DNA from: a bacterium
Lineage (GTDB): Bacteria > Bdellovibrionota > UBA1018
Length of the DNA: 64,000 nucleotides
NCBI GenBank assembly: GCA_019751945.1
Contig: JAIEMT010000039.1
Coordinates: 1-64,000 of the forward strand
Direction: 5' to 3'
Positions 1 through 8,085 of this stretch are shown here, one piece after another. The notes under the pieces are model-generated. The model ran no database searches. It saw only the letters and a program-made list of their open reading frames with translations, and was not told where the DNA came from. Each line of letters begins with the position of its first letter. Position 1 is the first letter of the stretch. The position numbers and the translations under genes are program-made.

Positions 1-360
1 AAATGGACGTGCAGCTCGAACTTTCGAATTCGGGTTGGTTTTAAAAGCTTTCGGAAGATTGAAGAGACTATTCGGATAAAGGTTATCCATCTTGGTGCTG
101 TTACAGTTATCAATGACGCCCGAATAGAAGCTTTCTTCAGAATCGATTGAAAAAAGACGGCACATCTCAAACCACTCGGTCGCATGAGGGACGAGAATAG
201 CGCTCTCGACTTTGGAAACCCAACTCTGGGAAACTCCAATGCGTTGAGAAAGCTCAACTTGGGTCAAGCCATTCAACTTGCGGCCGGCGCGTACAACGGC
301 TGCGATCTTTTCTAGTTTTTGTTGTTCAGATTGTTTGCGGGTAATGCTGGTCGTAATCAT
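1..360 (-). CDS. XRE-family helix-turn-helix regulator, 3' end cut by window edge
   Basis: An open frame of 120 codons runs on the minus strand from an ATG at 358-360 off the left edge, so the C-terminus is missing. Residues about 20-60 form an XRE/Cro-type helix-turn-helix (VVRAGRKLNGLTQVELSQRI, then GVSQSWVSKVE), the family that usually binds palindromic operators as dimers. The rest (WFEMCRLFSIDSEESFYSG onward) resembles no domain I recognise. It is probably a DNA-binding regulator. Its target cannot be told from this window. The near-palindromic AT-rich stretch around 403-425 upstream could be its own operator. Confidence 0.8.
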   Translation of the reverse strand, partial: MITTSITRKQSEQQKLEKIAAVVRAGRKLNGLTQVELSQRIGVSQSWVSKVESAILVPHATEWFEMCRLFSIDSEESFYSGVIDNCNSTKMDNLYPNSLFNLPKAFKTNPNSKVRAARPF

Positions 361-375
361 TTAATCATGAGTCCT

Positions 376-405
376 ATTCTGATGTATTCACTGGGTGGAG
401 TTCAA
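376..405 (-). promoter_or_regulatory. Possible sigma-70 promoter of the XRE gene
   Basis: On the minus strand TTGAAC (400-405) is followed after 18 bases by CAGAAT (376-381), matching the -35 element at 5 of 6 and the -10 at 4 of 6 positions. It lies 15 bases upstream of the ATG. This is a pattern match only. Confidence 0.3.
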
Positions 406-522
406 TAACATATTCCAATATTATTAGAGGTAACGTAGTAAATCTAAGTACCCTTAGTCAATGAGAGTTTTAACTTCCCTTCTAAAAACCAACGACCAGA
501 CTGATGAGGGTTATGTCAAAGT

Positions 523-1890
523 TTAGGGGCTTTCTCTATGGTGCAAGGCGGTTAGTCGTCGCATTTTTCCAGAATATTCGATGAAGAGGACGGCGCCCGA
601 ATTAATGGGAATGGTGTGGCCGCCAAACCGGCGGAGGATTGGATTTAATTCCGCTGTCTTATCGACCGCTTCTTCAGGGGTAAGCCTGAAAATTCTATTG
701 CGGTCGAAGTAGGGCTTCTTCAACGAATTTGCTTCACGGGTTTCTAGGATCCAGTGACTGGGGTTGTCATCGACTCCCAGCTTCCACATCCACTGTACAA
801 AGATTGGCAGCTGCTGTGCAGATTTCCAAATCAGAGGGCCCGCCTCGAACTTCAGAATTCCGTCTGCACCCGTGGTTTGTTTATAAATTTGGACTGCCCC
901 CTGATCAAAGCCTGGCGGGTGAGTTGCCACCAATAAATCGGTGTTCCCATCTGCCTGAGGAAGGGGCTGAATATGAACAGTGCCCCAAGTAGAATCTAAA
1001 TATCTTTTGGGCAGTGTCTCGGGAGGGAGAAGAACCAACTTTTCTTTCTCAATTTTTAGAACGCGGTCTCGCGAGTCCCCTTCCCCATTTTCCCTTCGAT
1101 CACAACCGCCAATCACCAAGTCACGCAGCGTGGATTTTTGAAATGAAACACTCAAGGCGGCCATGGAGCAGATTTGTTTGGAGGTGAGTTCCTTGGGAAG
1201 CCGCCAAGACTCCTCTTTAAAAAATCCCTTTTGATTGTTTATCAGCAACCGCGGCTGGCTTGTTCCGCCTTTCACATTGCTGAGGTAAATATCGGGAGAT
1301 CCGTCGACGTTCACATCGATCTTCACAATGTTGAAAGTGAAATCGCTCAGTTTTGGAAGGCGCTGTTCCGTTTCATCCTTGTAATGGCCTTGATGAGTTT
1401 GAATGAGAAGCCTTGGCGAAGCACCTGGATAGGGAGGAACATCTGGGCCATGGTCGGCAAGAAGAATGTCTGAAAGACCATCGCCGTTCACATCGATCAG
1501 TTCTAAATCCCGGAGGTGGAATACTTCCACCAAGCCTAAATGAGTTTTTGTAATTTCTTCAAAGCGTTGATCGGTAGTTTGCCGAAAAATTCGGACGCGC
1601 CCCTTTTTCGTAGGCTCCTTCGGGAAGTATTCCGAGAAAAGGAAATCTGTTTTTGCGTCCCCGTCGAGATCCAACCCAAACGCCTCTCCTACCGTCGCAC
1701 CTTTGGGGAGTGTGATGGAATCAAGATCCACTTCGTCTGGGGGAGCGTCGTCGAAGAACCTGTGAAAGCCCCTGGATGCGAGCACCGCGACCACGATCAG
1801 AGCTGTTCCAAATAATAGCGCTCTAAAAAAATTCACAGCCCGCGTTATAAAACAAAAGGCAGGTGAAGCCGACTGAAAAAGACTTGCCAC
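523..1890 (-). CDS. FG-GAP/VCBS-repeat protein with N-terminal membrane anchor
   Basis: About 455 residues. A hydrophobic segment near residues 24-38 (ALLFGTALIVVAVLA) would anchor or export the protein, putting the remainder in the periplasm or outside. At least three calcium-binding-loop-like FG-GAP repeats are visible (LDLDGDAKTDFLFSE, DVNGDGLSDILLAD, DVNVDGSPDIYLSN), as in beta-propeller proteins of the VCBS/integrin-alpha type. The frame is open from a GTG at 1902, but AGGAGG abuts that codon directly, so the next in-frame GTG at 1890 fits better. It is divergent from the radical SAM gene with a very short gap. The ligand and role are unknown. Confidence 0.8.
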   Translation of the reverse strand: MASLFQSASPAFCFITRAVNFFRALLFGTALIVVAVLASRGFHRFFDDAPPDEVDLDSITLPKGATVGEAFGLDLDGDAKTDFLFSEYFPKEPTKKGRVRIFRQTTDQRFEEITKTHLGLVEVFHLRDLELIDVNGDGLSDILLADHGPDVPPYPGASPRLLIQTHQGHYKDETEQRLPKLSDFTFNIVKIDVNVDGSPDIYLSNVKGGTSQPRLLINNQKGFFKEESWRLPKELTSKQICSMAALSVSFQKSTLRDLVIGGCDRRENGEGDSRDRVLKIEKEKLVLLPPETLPKRYLDSTWGTVHIQPLPQADGNTDLLVATHPPGFDQGAVQIYKQTTGADGILKFEAGPLIWKSAQQLPIFVQWMWKLGVDDNPSHWILETREANSLKKPYFDRNRIFRLTPEEAVDKTAELNPILRRFGGHTIPINSGAVLFIEYSGKMRRLTALHHRESP

Positions 1891-1920
1891 CTCGGAGAGC
1901 ACCTCCTATCGTGGATTTTC

Positions 1921-3576
1921 ATGTTGGTGATTGACTCTCGGTCCGACCTTTCCGATTCACTTCAGAGAAGAATTTCTCAGTTGATGCCCCAAGAGCTTTG
2001 TGTGCTTCGAGCGCAGCTCCAAGACCAAGATCTTGGCAATCTCCTGATTTTGACCAAGGCTGCTCGTCAACGAACCGAAAGAGTTTTTCTACAAGTCAGC
2101 GAGGGGAGCTTCGATCCAGTTTTTCTTCACGCACTGATTCGTACAGGTTTGAGCGGTGCAATCGTGGTTTTCACTACGCGGCAGGAGCCACGTCCCTATC
2201 ATTCGGTAGAAGAAAAATACGTGGGCGACTTGGAGTTGTTGGAGCGAGTACGGAAAGCAAAAAAATCCCTACCTTCAGGGTTCAGGTTCATTCCAGGAAT
2301 TTCCATTCCACAGTCGAAGTTGAACCAGATCGGTGCCGTGCTTGCCGATTTGGTGGTCGAAGAATCGGATTCTATTTTACTGGAAGTGGAGGGGGCGCCG
2401 ACTTCTCCCGCTGTGCTCGCTATCCGCAACGCCTTTGAGTATTTGCGGATGCGAAATCTGATTGCAACTCCGATTTACTTTAGTTTCGACAATGCTTCGC
2501 GAAAGGCTTGGGAGTTACAAACTCGTTGTACTTTTTCGGGATTAGAAGTGGTGCACATGGATGTTTCTAATAAGTGCACGCACAGCTGTTTATTTTGTGG
2601 TCTCTACAGTCCGGAAATTCATGCACGTGAAAAGGAGAAGAATCAGGGAAAGCTTCCGTCGCGGATGATTGAAATGATGCGGGCCGAACTGGATCCCGAT
2701 AAGGGCTTGGCTTTGATTCGAGATTTTCCTGAAACGGTGGAAATGATTCAGTTTGGCGGGGCCGGGGATCCTTTGTTGCACCCCTATGCACTGGATTTTA
2801 TCGAGGCAGCCGCAGGAAGGGGCTTTCGACTAGAAGTACTTTCGAATCTCGAATATCTCGACGAAAAATCGCTGCAGCGATTGAAGGTCTTGGGGCGTGG
2901 TGCAGATGTTCGATTTATTGTGAATCTGGGGGCCGCTACTGCGGCGACCTACACAGTGATTCGCCCTAAGCAGAGTGAAGATGTTTTTCGCCGGGTTCTC
3001 TACAATATTCAGGCGTTGGCAGAGGGAGGAATCAAAATCATTCCGATGATGGTTTTGAATCGCCTCAATTTTCATGAAGCTACTGACTTTGTTCGGCTTT
3101 CTAAAGAACTGGGTGGGGCCAGTGTTTATCTGAAGCGAATGGAAACTCACAACGAACTTCAGTACAAGTTGCTCGCTCCTGAAACAGAACTTCGTGTACA
3201 GCTTTCTCACGCGCTTTCGATTGCAGATGCCTTGGGAATTGACGTGTTTTCGCGACGAGATGTCGAAACTAGTTCTGATCAGCGCAATGTCGCGGCCGAT
3301 TTTTACGCCACGAATTCTTGTTTTATCGGATATCGTTACGCTCGCTTCGAAGTGGATGGAAAGGTTCGTCCCTGTTGTATTTCCAAGCATCCGGTGGGTG
3401 ATCTTTCAAAGACGGGATGGAAGGAAATCTGGCACGGAGGCGCTTATACGAGTTTTAGGACCAAAACAGAGTCCATTTCGGAAACTAAGTTTCATCAATC
3501 CGATCGCGAGTGGTCCTTTTGTCAACAATGCGTACATAAAGATATTAATGGTCGAGCAAACACTGTGCTTGCATAG
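1921..3576 (+). CDS. Radical SAM protein with C-terminal SPASM-type cluster region
   Basis: 551 residues. The CxxxCxxC motif that binds the radical-SAM 4Fe-4S cluster is at C219, C223 and C226 (SNKCTHSCLFCGLYS). A later GGAGDPLL matches the SAM-binding GGE-type motif. The C-terminus carries more cysteines (VDGKVRPCCISKHPVGDLS, WSFCQQCVHKD) in the arrangement of a SPASM/auxiliary-cluster domain, typical of enzymes that modify peptides or sugars. The first 200 residues before the radical SAM core are an extra domain I do not recognise. No precursor peptide is evident next to it. The substrate is unknown. Confidence 0.85.
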   Translation: MLVIDSRSDLSDSLQRRISQLMPQELCVLRAQLQDQDLGNLLILTKAARQRTERVFLQVSEGSFDPVFLHALIRTGLSGAIVVFTTRQEPRPYHSVEEKYVGDLELLERVRKAKKSLPSGFRFIPGISIPQSKLNQIGAVLADLVVEESDSILLEVEGAPTSPAVLAIRNAFEYLRMRNLIATPIYFSFDNASRKAWELQTRCTFSGLEVVHMDVSNKCTHSCLFCGLYSPEIHAREKEKNQGKLPSRMIEMMRAELDPDKGLALIRDFPETVEMIQFGGAGDPLLHPYALDFIEAAAGRGFRLEVLSNLEYLDEKSLQRLKVLGRGADVRFIVNLGAATAATYTVIRPKQSEDVFRRVLYNIQALAEGGIKIIPMMVLNRLNFHEATDFVRLSKELGGASVYLKRMETHNELQYKLLAPETELRVQLSHALSIADALGIDVFSRRDVETSSDQRNVAADFYATNSCFIGYRYARFEVDGKVRPCCISKHPVGDLSKTGWKEIWHGGAYTSFRTKTESISETKFHQSDREWSFCQQCVHKDINGRANTVLA

Positions 3577-3604
3577 TGCGTCAAATGGACTATGTTAAGG
3601 CGCC

Positions 3605-4048
3605 ATGAATGGTGTGAACTCTCAAACTTCCAGAAAGCGAGTCTTTGTTGTTGAAGATGACTTGCCGATCCTCGAAGTGATTCAACAAATTCTAGAAGGC
3701 GAGGATTACTCTGTTACTAGTGCGCGAAACGGGAAAGAAGCGCTCGAAGTTTTAGCTGCTTCTTCAGAACTTCCTCAGCTCATTCTTCTCGATTTGATGA
3801 TGCCGATTATGGATGGGACAGAGTTTTTGGCGCGCATGCGCGAGAATCCCAAATGGTCCGCACTGCCTGTTATTCTCATGTCGGCTGATATGAAGCTCGT
3901 CAATAGACAGCTGGGTGCGTACACTTGCTTGAAAAAACCGGTAGATTTAGAGAATTTTTTAAACACCTTACGTGGATTTTTTGAAGGAAGGCCAGCGCGT
4001 GCTCCAGCCCCCTTCCATTCTATTAGCTCAATCAATGTAGCGGATTAG
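3605..4048 (+). CDS. Single-domain response regulator (receiver)
   Basis: 147 residues consisting of one receiver domain: acidic pair ED at residues 17-18, phospho-acceptor D63 (LILLDLMMPIMDG) and the conserved lysine in CLKKP. There is no output domain, so it is a CheY/Spo0F-like phosphorelay carrier or protein-interaction switch. AAGG lies upstream of the ATG at 3605. It follows the radical SAM gene by 28 bases and could be cotranscribed with it. Its 3' end overlaps the convergent csbD-like gene by 17 bases. No cognate kinase is adjacent. Confidence 0.88.
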   Translation: MNGVNSQTSRKRVFVVEDDLPILEVIQQILEGEDYSVTSARNGKEALEVLAASSELPQLILLDLMMPIMDGTEFLARMRENPKWSALPVILMSADMKLVNRQLGAYTCLKKPVDLENFLNTLRGFFEGRPARAPAPFHSISSINVAD

Positions 4049-4289
4049 GCTTTGATATTTTCTCGTCTTCGGATTTTTCTCCGAAGTAAGAGGGGTTCTT
4101 TTTCTTAAACTCCTCGAATTCTTCTTTCGCTTTTTCTTTCGTGTAACCGTAGTAGCCTTGGAGTTTTCCGATGAACTCGTCGACACTACCCTTGAGTGTT
4201 TCAAGGTCATTGTCGGTGAGTTTACCCCACTGTTTTCTCACGGTACCCTTGAGCTGTTCCCACTTGCCTTCAATCATGTCTTTATTCAT
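4032..4289 (-). CDS. CsbD-family stress protein
   Basis: 85 residues. The sequence IEGKWEQLKGTVRKQWGKLT followed by DNDLETLKGS is the CsbD/YjbJ signature, a small hydrophilic helical family induced by general stress in many bacteria. Its molecular role is unknown. The frame stays open upstream, but AAGGAG eight bases before the ATG at 4287-4289 sets the start there. The C-terminal tail is rich in Lys/Glu. It sits 25 bases behind the DUF1328-like gene, and the two probably form a stress operon. Confidence 0.88.
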   Translation of the reverse strand: MNKDMIEGKWEQLKGTVRKQWGKLTDNDLETLKGSVDEFIGKLQGYYGYTKEKAKEEFEEFKKKNPSYFGEKSEDEKISKPNPLH

Positions 4290-4314
4290 GTCGTTTCTCC
4301 TTTTTGTTAGACGG

Positions 4315-4497
4315 CTATCGGGGGAGATTGGGTGTTTTGCCGTTGAACAACCCAACTATCAGGCTCAATGCGCTGAGAATTAGAAATACGATCAGCAACA
4401 ACCTTCCGATACCTCCGGAAAGTACAGCTACTGAATCCATGCCCAGTACAAACGCGATGATGGCGATAATGAAGAATGTGACAGACCATCGAAGCAT
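4315..4497 (-). CDS. DUF1328/YtjA-like small membrane protein
   Basis: 60 residues starting MLRWSVTFFIIAIIAFVLG, followed by a glycine-rich turn and a second hydrophobic helix ending LIVGLFNG. This two-helix hairpin is the DUF1328 (YtjA) pattern. AAGGAG lies eight bases upstream of the ATG at 4495-4497, so the longer upstream reading is not needed. It precedes the CsbD-like gene in the same direction. Pairing of these two small proteins suggests a shared envelope or osmotic stress response (inference). Confidence 0.82.
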   Translation of the reverse strand: MLRWSVTFFIIAIIAFVLGMDSVAVLSGGIGRLLLIVFLILSALSLIVGLFNGKTPNLPR

Positions 4498-4644
4498 AGG
4501 CGTTTCTCCTTTCTTCAACGTATGGAAGTTTTCTATCACAGCCCGACTCTTCGATTACATTTTATTTATTCAATAATAAGTAACTTAGTTGGTTTAGTGA
4601 TGTGGCATTTACTCCAATGAGTTGAGGGCGTATGAAATGCGTGT

Positions 4645-5304
4645 ATGAAAATAATTTTAAATCTGATGCTTTTTATTGGTGTGTTTTGTCACAGCGCGGG
4701 TGCTCGAAATGAAACCTTCTTGGAAAACAGACTGAGTTTTTTGAATGCGGGCGTTCCTAGTTTTAATGACATCGGATTTCGCAGACTCTGGGAATGTCGC
4801 GGAAGAAATTTTTTGGCAGAGCCGGTGTCCGCTTCGTTTTCAATCGTGAAAATGTATGACCTCGGTAGCGTTTTGCGGGAAGCAGGGTTTGATCGCGGTG
4901 GTTTCGAGCTGTCTCGTGACTTCGGAGAAATGACCGGCGCCATTACCTTAGATACTCCCGCTGCCACTGATGCGCGCAGTACGAACGTACACCTTATTTC
5001 TACCGCGACATCGATCGTGACCTTCGGACTGGGATGTGTAGGTGCGGAATGTATGAAAGCCAGTTTGGACGTCGCGATTTTGCAAGCCGGGCGCGGCGGT
5101 ACGACGGCTATTCGTAAGGGGACGGGCGACACTCTCATTATTGAAACCTCTGCTCAGAGGGAGGGGGTTCAGAATTGGCTCAAAGCCATTGGTAAAGCGT
5201 CTCATGTGCGGTCGTTTCAAACCTCGATCACGCTGCCCCGAGGCTATGTGGCGGTGGACTATTTGATTTGTAGGACTTCGCCTCCGGTAGAAAAGGCTCG
5301 CTGA
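4645..5304 (+). CDS. Secreted protein of unknown function
   Basis: 219 residues with a Sec signal peptide at the start (MKIILNLMLFIGVFCHSAGA, cleavage likely after AGA). The mature part shows no motif I recognise. It has four cysteines (WECR, GLGCVGAEC, LICR) that could form disulfides in the periplasm. It stands alone, with a gap and inverted repeat after it. Only a weak GAGGG lies upstream of the ATG, so the start is supported mainly by the signal peptide. Confidence 0.72.
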   Translation: MKIILNLMLFIGVFCHSAGARNETFLENRLSFLNAGVPSFNDIGFRRLWECRGRNFLAEPVSASFSIVKMYDLGSVLREAGFDRGGFELSRDFGEMTGAITLDTPAATDARSTNVHLISTATSIVTFGLGCVGAECMKASLDVAILQAGRGGTTAIRKGTGDTLIIETSAQREGVQNWLKAIGKASHVRSFQTSITLPRGYVAVDYLICRTSPPVEKAR

Positions 5305-5315
5305 GGGCGAGAGGG

Positions 5316-5350
5316 ACAGTGGTTAAGATTTATACACTACTTAACACTGT
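5316..5350 (+). repeat. Inverted repeat behind the secreted-protein gene
   Basis: ACAGTGGTTAAG (5316-5327) pairs with CTTAACACTGT (5340-5350) with one bulged G and a 12-base loop. It begins 12 bases after the stop at 5304. It is probably a transcript-end hairpin, but no T-run follows, so a factor-independent terminator is uncertain. Confidence 0.45.
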
Positions 5351-5602
5351 CTAAACATTTTACATAGAAAAGGCGTATAAATCCTTCACACCCCCTGTTA
5401 CCCCCAAGACACACCTCGTAAACCCTTGATAGTAGCGGCTCTACAGGCTTTGGTTTGAGTCAAAAATGACCCCCCTGTTCCCGCATTTGACACATCGACC
5501 GCTTTTCTGTGTCTAAAATCTAGTCTTCGAGCTTTTCAAAAGCATCCAAATCCCAAGTGATCCCCGGACATTAGAAGGATCCGATAATTCTAGTCGGAAG
5601 TG

Positions 5603-5631
5603 TTGACTTGTGGCACGCGATGCGCAATAAG
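5603..5631 (+). promoter_or_regulatory. Promoter of the 39-residue peptide gene (sigma-70-like, overlapping a -24/-12-like match)
   Basis: TTGACT (5603-5608), a 17-base spacer and AATAAG (5626-5631) form a good sigma-70-type promoter 26 bases before the ATG. Overlapping it, TGGCACGCGATGCGCA has GG (5612-5613) and GC (5624-5625) separated by exactly 10 bases, as in sigma-54 promoters, although the usual TTGC is GCGC. Which one is used cannot be decided from sequence. Confidence 0.5.
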
Positions 5632-5657
5632 GTACCAGCATTACCAAGGAGTCTCTT

Positions 5658-5777
5658 ATGAAAAAGATTTTTGTAGTTCTCGCATTAGCATTGGCAGTAA
5701 CCGCTGGTCTCGCTGCATTGAACGTGACCACTGGCAATCCGGAAGCCAAAGCGGGTTGCGAAAGCGGCAGCTGCTAA
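5658..5777 (+). CDS. 39-residue secreted peptide with C-terminal cysteine pair
   Basis: ATG at 5658 preceded by AAGGAG (5646-5651) opens a 39-codon frame. Residues 1-20 are a classical signal peptide (KK, then FVVLALALAVTAGLAA). The remaining short mature part ends AGCESGSC, with two cysteines spaced CxxxxC at the very C-terminus. A clear promoter precedes it and a hairpin plus T-run follows, so it looks like a complete monocistronic gene. No homologue comes to mind. A small exported, disulfide- or metal-binding peptide is the simplest guess. Confidence 0.72.
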   Translation: MKKIFVVLALALAVTAGLAALNVTTGNPEAKAGCESGSC

Positions 5778-5785
5778 GAAGTACT

Positions 5786-5821
5786 AGTTTAGCTTCAAAC
5801 TAAACTTAGGCTGTCTTTTTT
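5786..5821 (+). terminator. Rho-independent terminator of the small peptide gene
   Basis: AGTTTAG (5786-5792) and CTAAACT (5800-5806) form a perfect 7-bp stem with a 7-base loop. A run of six T follows at 5816-5821. It starts nine bases after the stop codon and runs into the 3' end of the convergent gene. Confidence 0.6.
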
Positions 5822-7983
5822 AAAGTTTTCTCCGCCACGGATTTATCTTTCCATTGCACGAAGGTAAACCGTGGCGTGTGACTATTCTTTCCTTTTAAAA
5901 ATACCTTCTCATTCCGAATAATTTTATCGCCTTCTGAGGTTAGTCCGTCCACGAGGCTATACAGATTTTTATCCATCAGTGTTTCTTCATCTAATACGCA
6001 CGAACTGATAGGAACAACCTTATCCGGATAAAGCGTCTCAGAAAGCTGTTTTTCAGCGTCTAGAAGTCTGGCTACTCGTAAGAGGGCTTGCTGTTCATCT
6101 GCATTCATCCAGGTGGCCATTTTTTGATTTCCGCTGCCCACCATTTCGGGTCGAAGGGCTCCTCTTGTTACGGCGCATCGGAACGCTGGTTTTTCAATTA
6201 AACTGTAGATAGATATTCCGGTACGGCGTTCAATTTCTTTGGCAGTTTCATCCAATAAAGAAGCAAGGTGTTTAATCTTTTCACCAACGGACTTGTAAAG
6301 ATGAGCGCGTTTCTTTTCATCCTCCGGAATCTCAAAAACTACTCTCACCATGTCACCTTGAAACTCAATGGGCTCGCCCCCGATCGATCGAAATACGTTT
6401 ATCCAGGAGTCTACAAAGGGAAAAACAAGTGCATTGTTGTCGTTCAATTTTGTCGCAGCTCGAAAAAGTGGCTCTGATTTTTTGAGGTCAAGTTCAACGA
6501 CTAGGGCTTCAATTTTTTGAGGTAGCGGAATCATCCGGTGATATTTAGACAGCGGCGTATAAGACATGAGCTGCGACTGATCTCGGAACTCCTTAAAAAG
6601 AATTATTGATGCGATTCCATATGCAATTAAGGGCGAGTATCGATGCAATGAAACTAAGACTTGCGGGCCAGCAAGAAGGTCTGCTTGATAAAAATAGATC
6701 AAGCCCAAAATAGAGAAGGTAAGCGAAAATTGCGATAGGCGCCAGAAACGAGACTTTAGCCAGTGTGCTTTGTTTTTTTGAATGTGTTCTTGAACCCAGG
6801 CCGCTTGTGCCAGGCAGGCTATGGTTGCTAAAAAGTAGCAGGTAGGCACTAAGTTTTTTGCGATAAATTTACTTGCCATAAAGAACTGTGGGCCCGTGGT
6901 GCTTGAAAGATTGAGATAAAAAGCCATAACGATTAAAATAGAAGTGAAACCCACGGAGATATCTCTCCTAATTCTAGCAAGTGAAAAACCTGCGAGCGCC
7001 CCTCCAGCTGCCTCTGAAAAGCGCAGCAGCATTTCTAATTGGTAGGCTCGATATCTTGGAATACCTAAATAGAAACTACTTGCCAGTCTAATGGAAAGCG
7101 AAGCAAGAATAAGTCCAAGTAGTGAGAAAAATAAGAGCTCCCTTTTTCGCGGAGTAGCTCTCCACAGCGAAAAGAAAAAGATGCTAATGATTAGGTAGAT
7201 GAATCCGGCAAGAAAGTGTCGATTCTCATCCAAAAAATTTCTAAGGCTTAGCAATCCATCTAGAGTCCCAGTTGTAATTAGACCAGTTCCTCTTAAGTAA
7301 GAGGATTCAAATAAATCCGGAAATGCACTTTGGGAGTTGTTGCGAATCCAAACTGCAATGCGTACTGGAGATTTGAGCCAGCTTGAAGGCATAGTAAAGG
7401 AAACAAGGCTGCGTTCTGGTTCGGAATGGCTGGTTCGGAAGAGAACATCATTCGCGTAGATTTTATATTCGCCGTTGATGATCCCAATAAAGATGTGGTT
7501 AGCGGATTGTTCGGCAGCTTGTTTCGCCTCCTCGGTGGTGAGGTCATAGATCACCCAAAACGGGCGATCCTTGAATGAAGAGACGAGAGAATCGTGATCT
7601 TTGTCAGCCCGACTGTGTTTGCTTTCTTGGGCTAAGGGGTTTTGGGGATGAGCGGGACACTTTGTGTTTCCAGGTGAAGAGCAAACATCAGCGGGAAGAT
7701 CTTTTACAAGCTCGGGCTTGATGATTTTCCAGCGAAGGTTGGAGAACGTGAATTGGATGGGGGCCTGATTGATTTCGTTCCAGCGATACATAAAAGTTGG
7801 AACGAAAATGATGAGTCCGGCGATTACAAGCACTGCGAACATCGAAGAACGAAGTAGGTCGTAGTACTTGGGTTCAGCGTCGGGGCTTTCACTGGGTGGG
7901 CGAGCGGTAGCGACAGCTAGACGAAGTGCCGCCTTCTTTAAGTATGAGAGAACCTGGTTTAGGAATTCTCTATAGTTTCCCAC
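5806..7983 (-). CDS. 7TM sensor-like membrane protein with degenerate class III nucleotidyl cyclase domain
   Basis: 725 residues. One membrane helix lies near residues 48-65 (MFAVLVIAGLIIFVPTF), then an extracytoplasmic domain to about 235, then a multi-helix block to about 460 resembling the 7TMR-DISM arrangement. The cytoplasmic end contains GGEPIEFQGDMVRVVFE and later VGSGNQKMATWMNADEQQALL. These align by eye with the class III adenylate/guanylate cyclase motifs (GG..VKFIGDGVLAVF; VGSG.R..YT.IGD.VN.A.RL), but metal-binding and purine-specifying positions are altered. It is likely a cyclase-derived, possibly inactive, signalling domain. The start is a GTG at 7981-7983 with a weak ribosome site. 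Confidence 0.65.
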   Translation of the reverse strand: MGNYREFLNQVLSYLKKAALRLAVATARPPSESPDAEPKYYDLLRSSMFAVLVIAGLIIFVPTFMYRWNEINQAPIQFTFSNLRWKIIKPELVKDLPADVCSSPGNTKCPAHPQNPLAQESKHSRADKDHDSLVSSFKDRPFWVIYDLTTEEAKQAAEQSANHIFIGIINGEYKIYANDVLFRTSHSEPERSLVSFTMPSSWLKSPVRIAVWIRNNSQSAFPDLFESSYLRGTGLITTGTLDGLLSLRNFLDENRHFLAGFIYLIISIFFFSLWRATPRKRELLFFSLLGLILASLSIRLASSFYLGIPRYRAYQLEMLLRFSEAAGGALAGFSLARIRRDISVGFTSILIVMAFYLNLSSTTGPQFFMASKFIAKNLVPTCYFLATIACLAQAAWVQEHIQKNKAHWLKSRFWRLSQFSLTFSILGLIYFYQADLLAGPQVLVSLHRYSPLIAYGIASIILFKEFRDQSQLMSYTPLSKYHRMIPLPQKIEALVVELDLKKSEPLFRAATKLNDNNALVFPFVDSWINVFRSIGGEPIEFQGDMVRVVFEIPEDEKKRAHLYKSVGEKIKHLASLLDETAKEIERRTGISIYSLIEKPAFRCAVTRGALRPEMVGSGNQKMATWMNADEQQALLRVARLLDAEKQLSETLYPDKVVPISSCVLDEETLMDKNLYSLVDGLTSEGDKIIRNEKVFLKGKNSHTPRFTFVQWKDKSVAEKTLKKTA

Positions 7984-8061
7984 AATTACGTTTCGGTCTT
8001 TTTAGGTGAGATCTTAATTCAAGACGCGACACGCAAACCCGAGTGGGGGGCGGAGTTACCC

Positions 8062-8084
8062 TAGTGTTTACACTAACTTAGTGT
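8062..8084. repeat. Alternating TAGTGT/ACACTA palindromes
   Basis: TAGTGT (8062-8067), ACACTA (8070-8075) and TAGTGT (8079-8084) give two overlapping dyads with spacers of two and three bases. They lie between the 7TM protein gene start and the lipoprotein stop. They could be an operator array for the 7TM gene or an end-of-transcript hairpin for the gene to the right. Confidence 0.4.
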
Positions 8085-8085
8085 A

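Larger units (their letters stand above)
5305..5657. other. Gene-free stretch before the 39-residue peptide gene
   Basis: No convincing reading frame is present. It holds an inverted repeat right after the upstream gene, a short dyad GACACA/TGTGTC around 5488-5513, and the promoter region of the small peptide gene at its right end. Confidence 0.6.
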
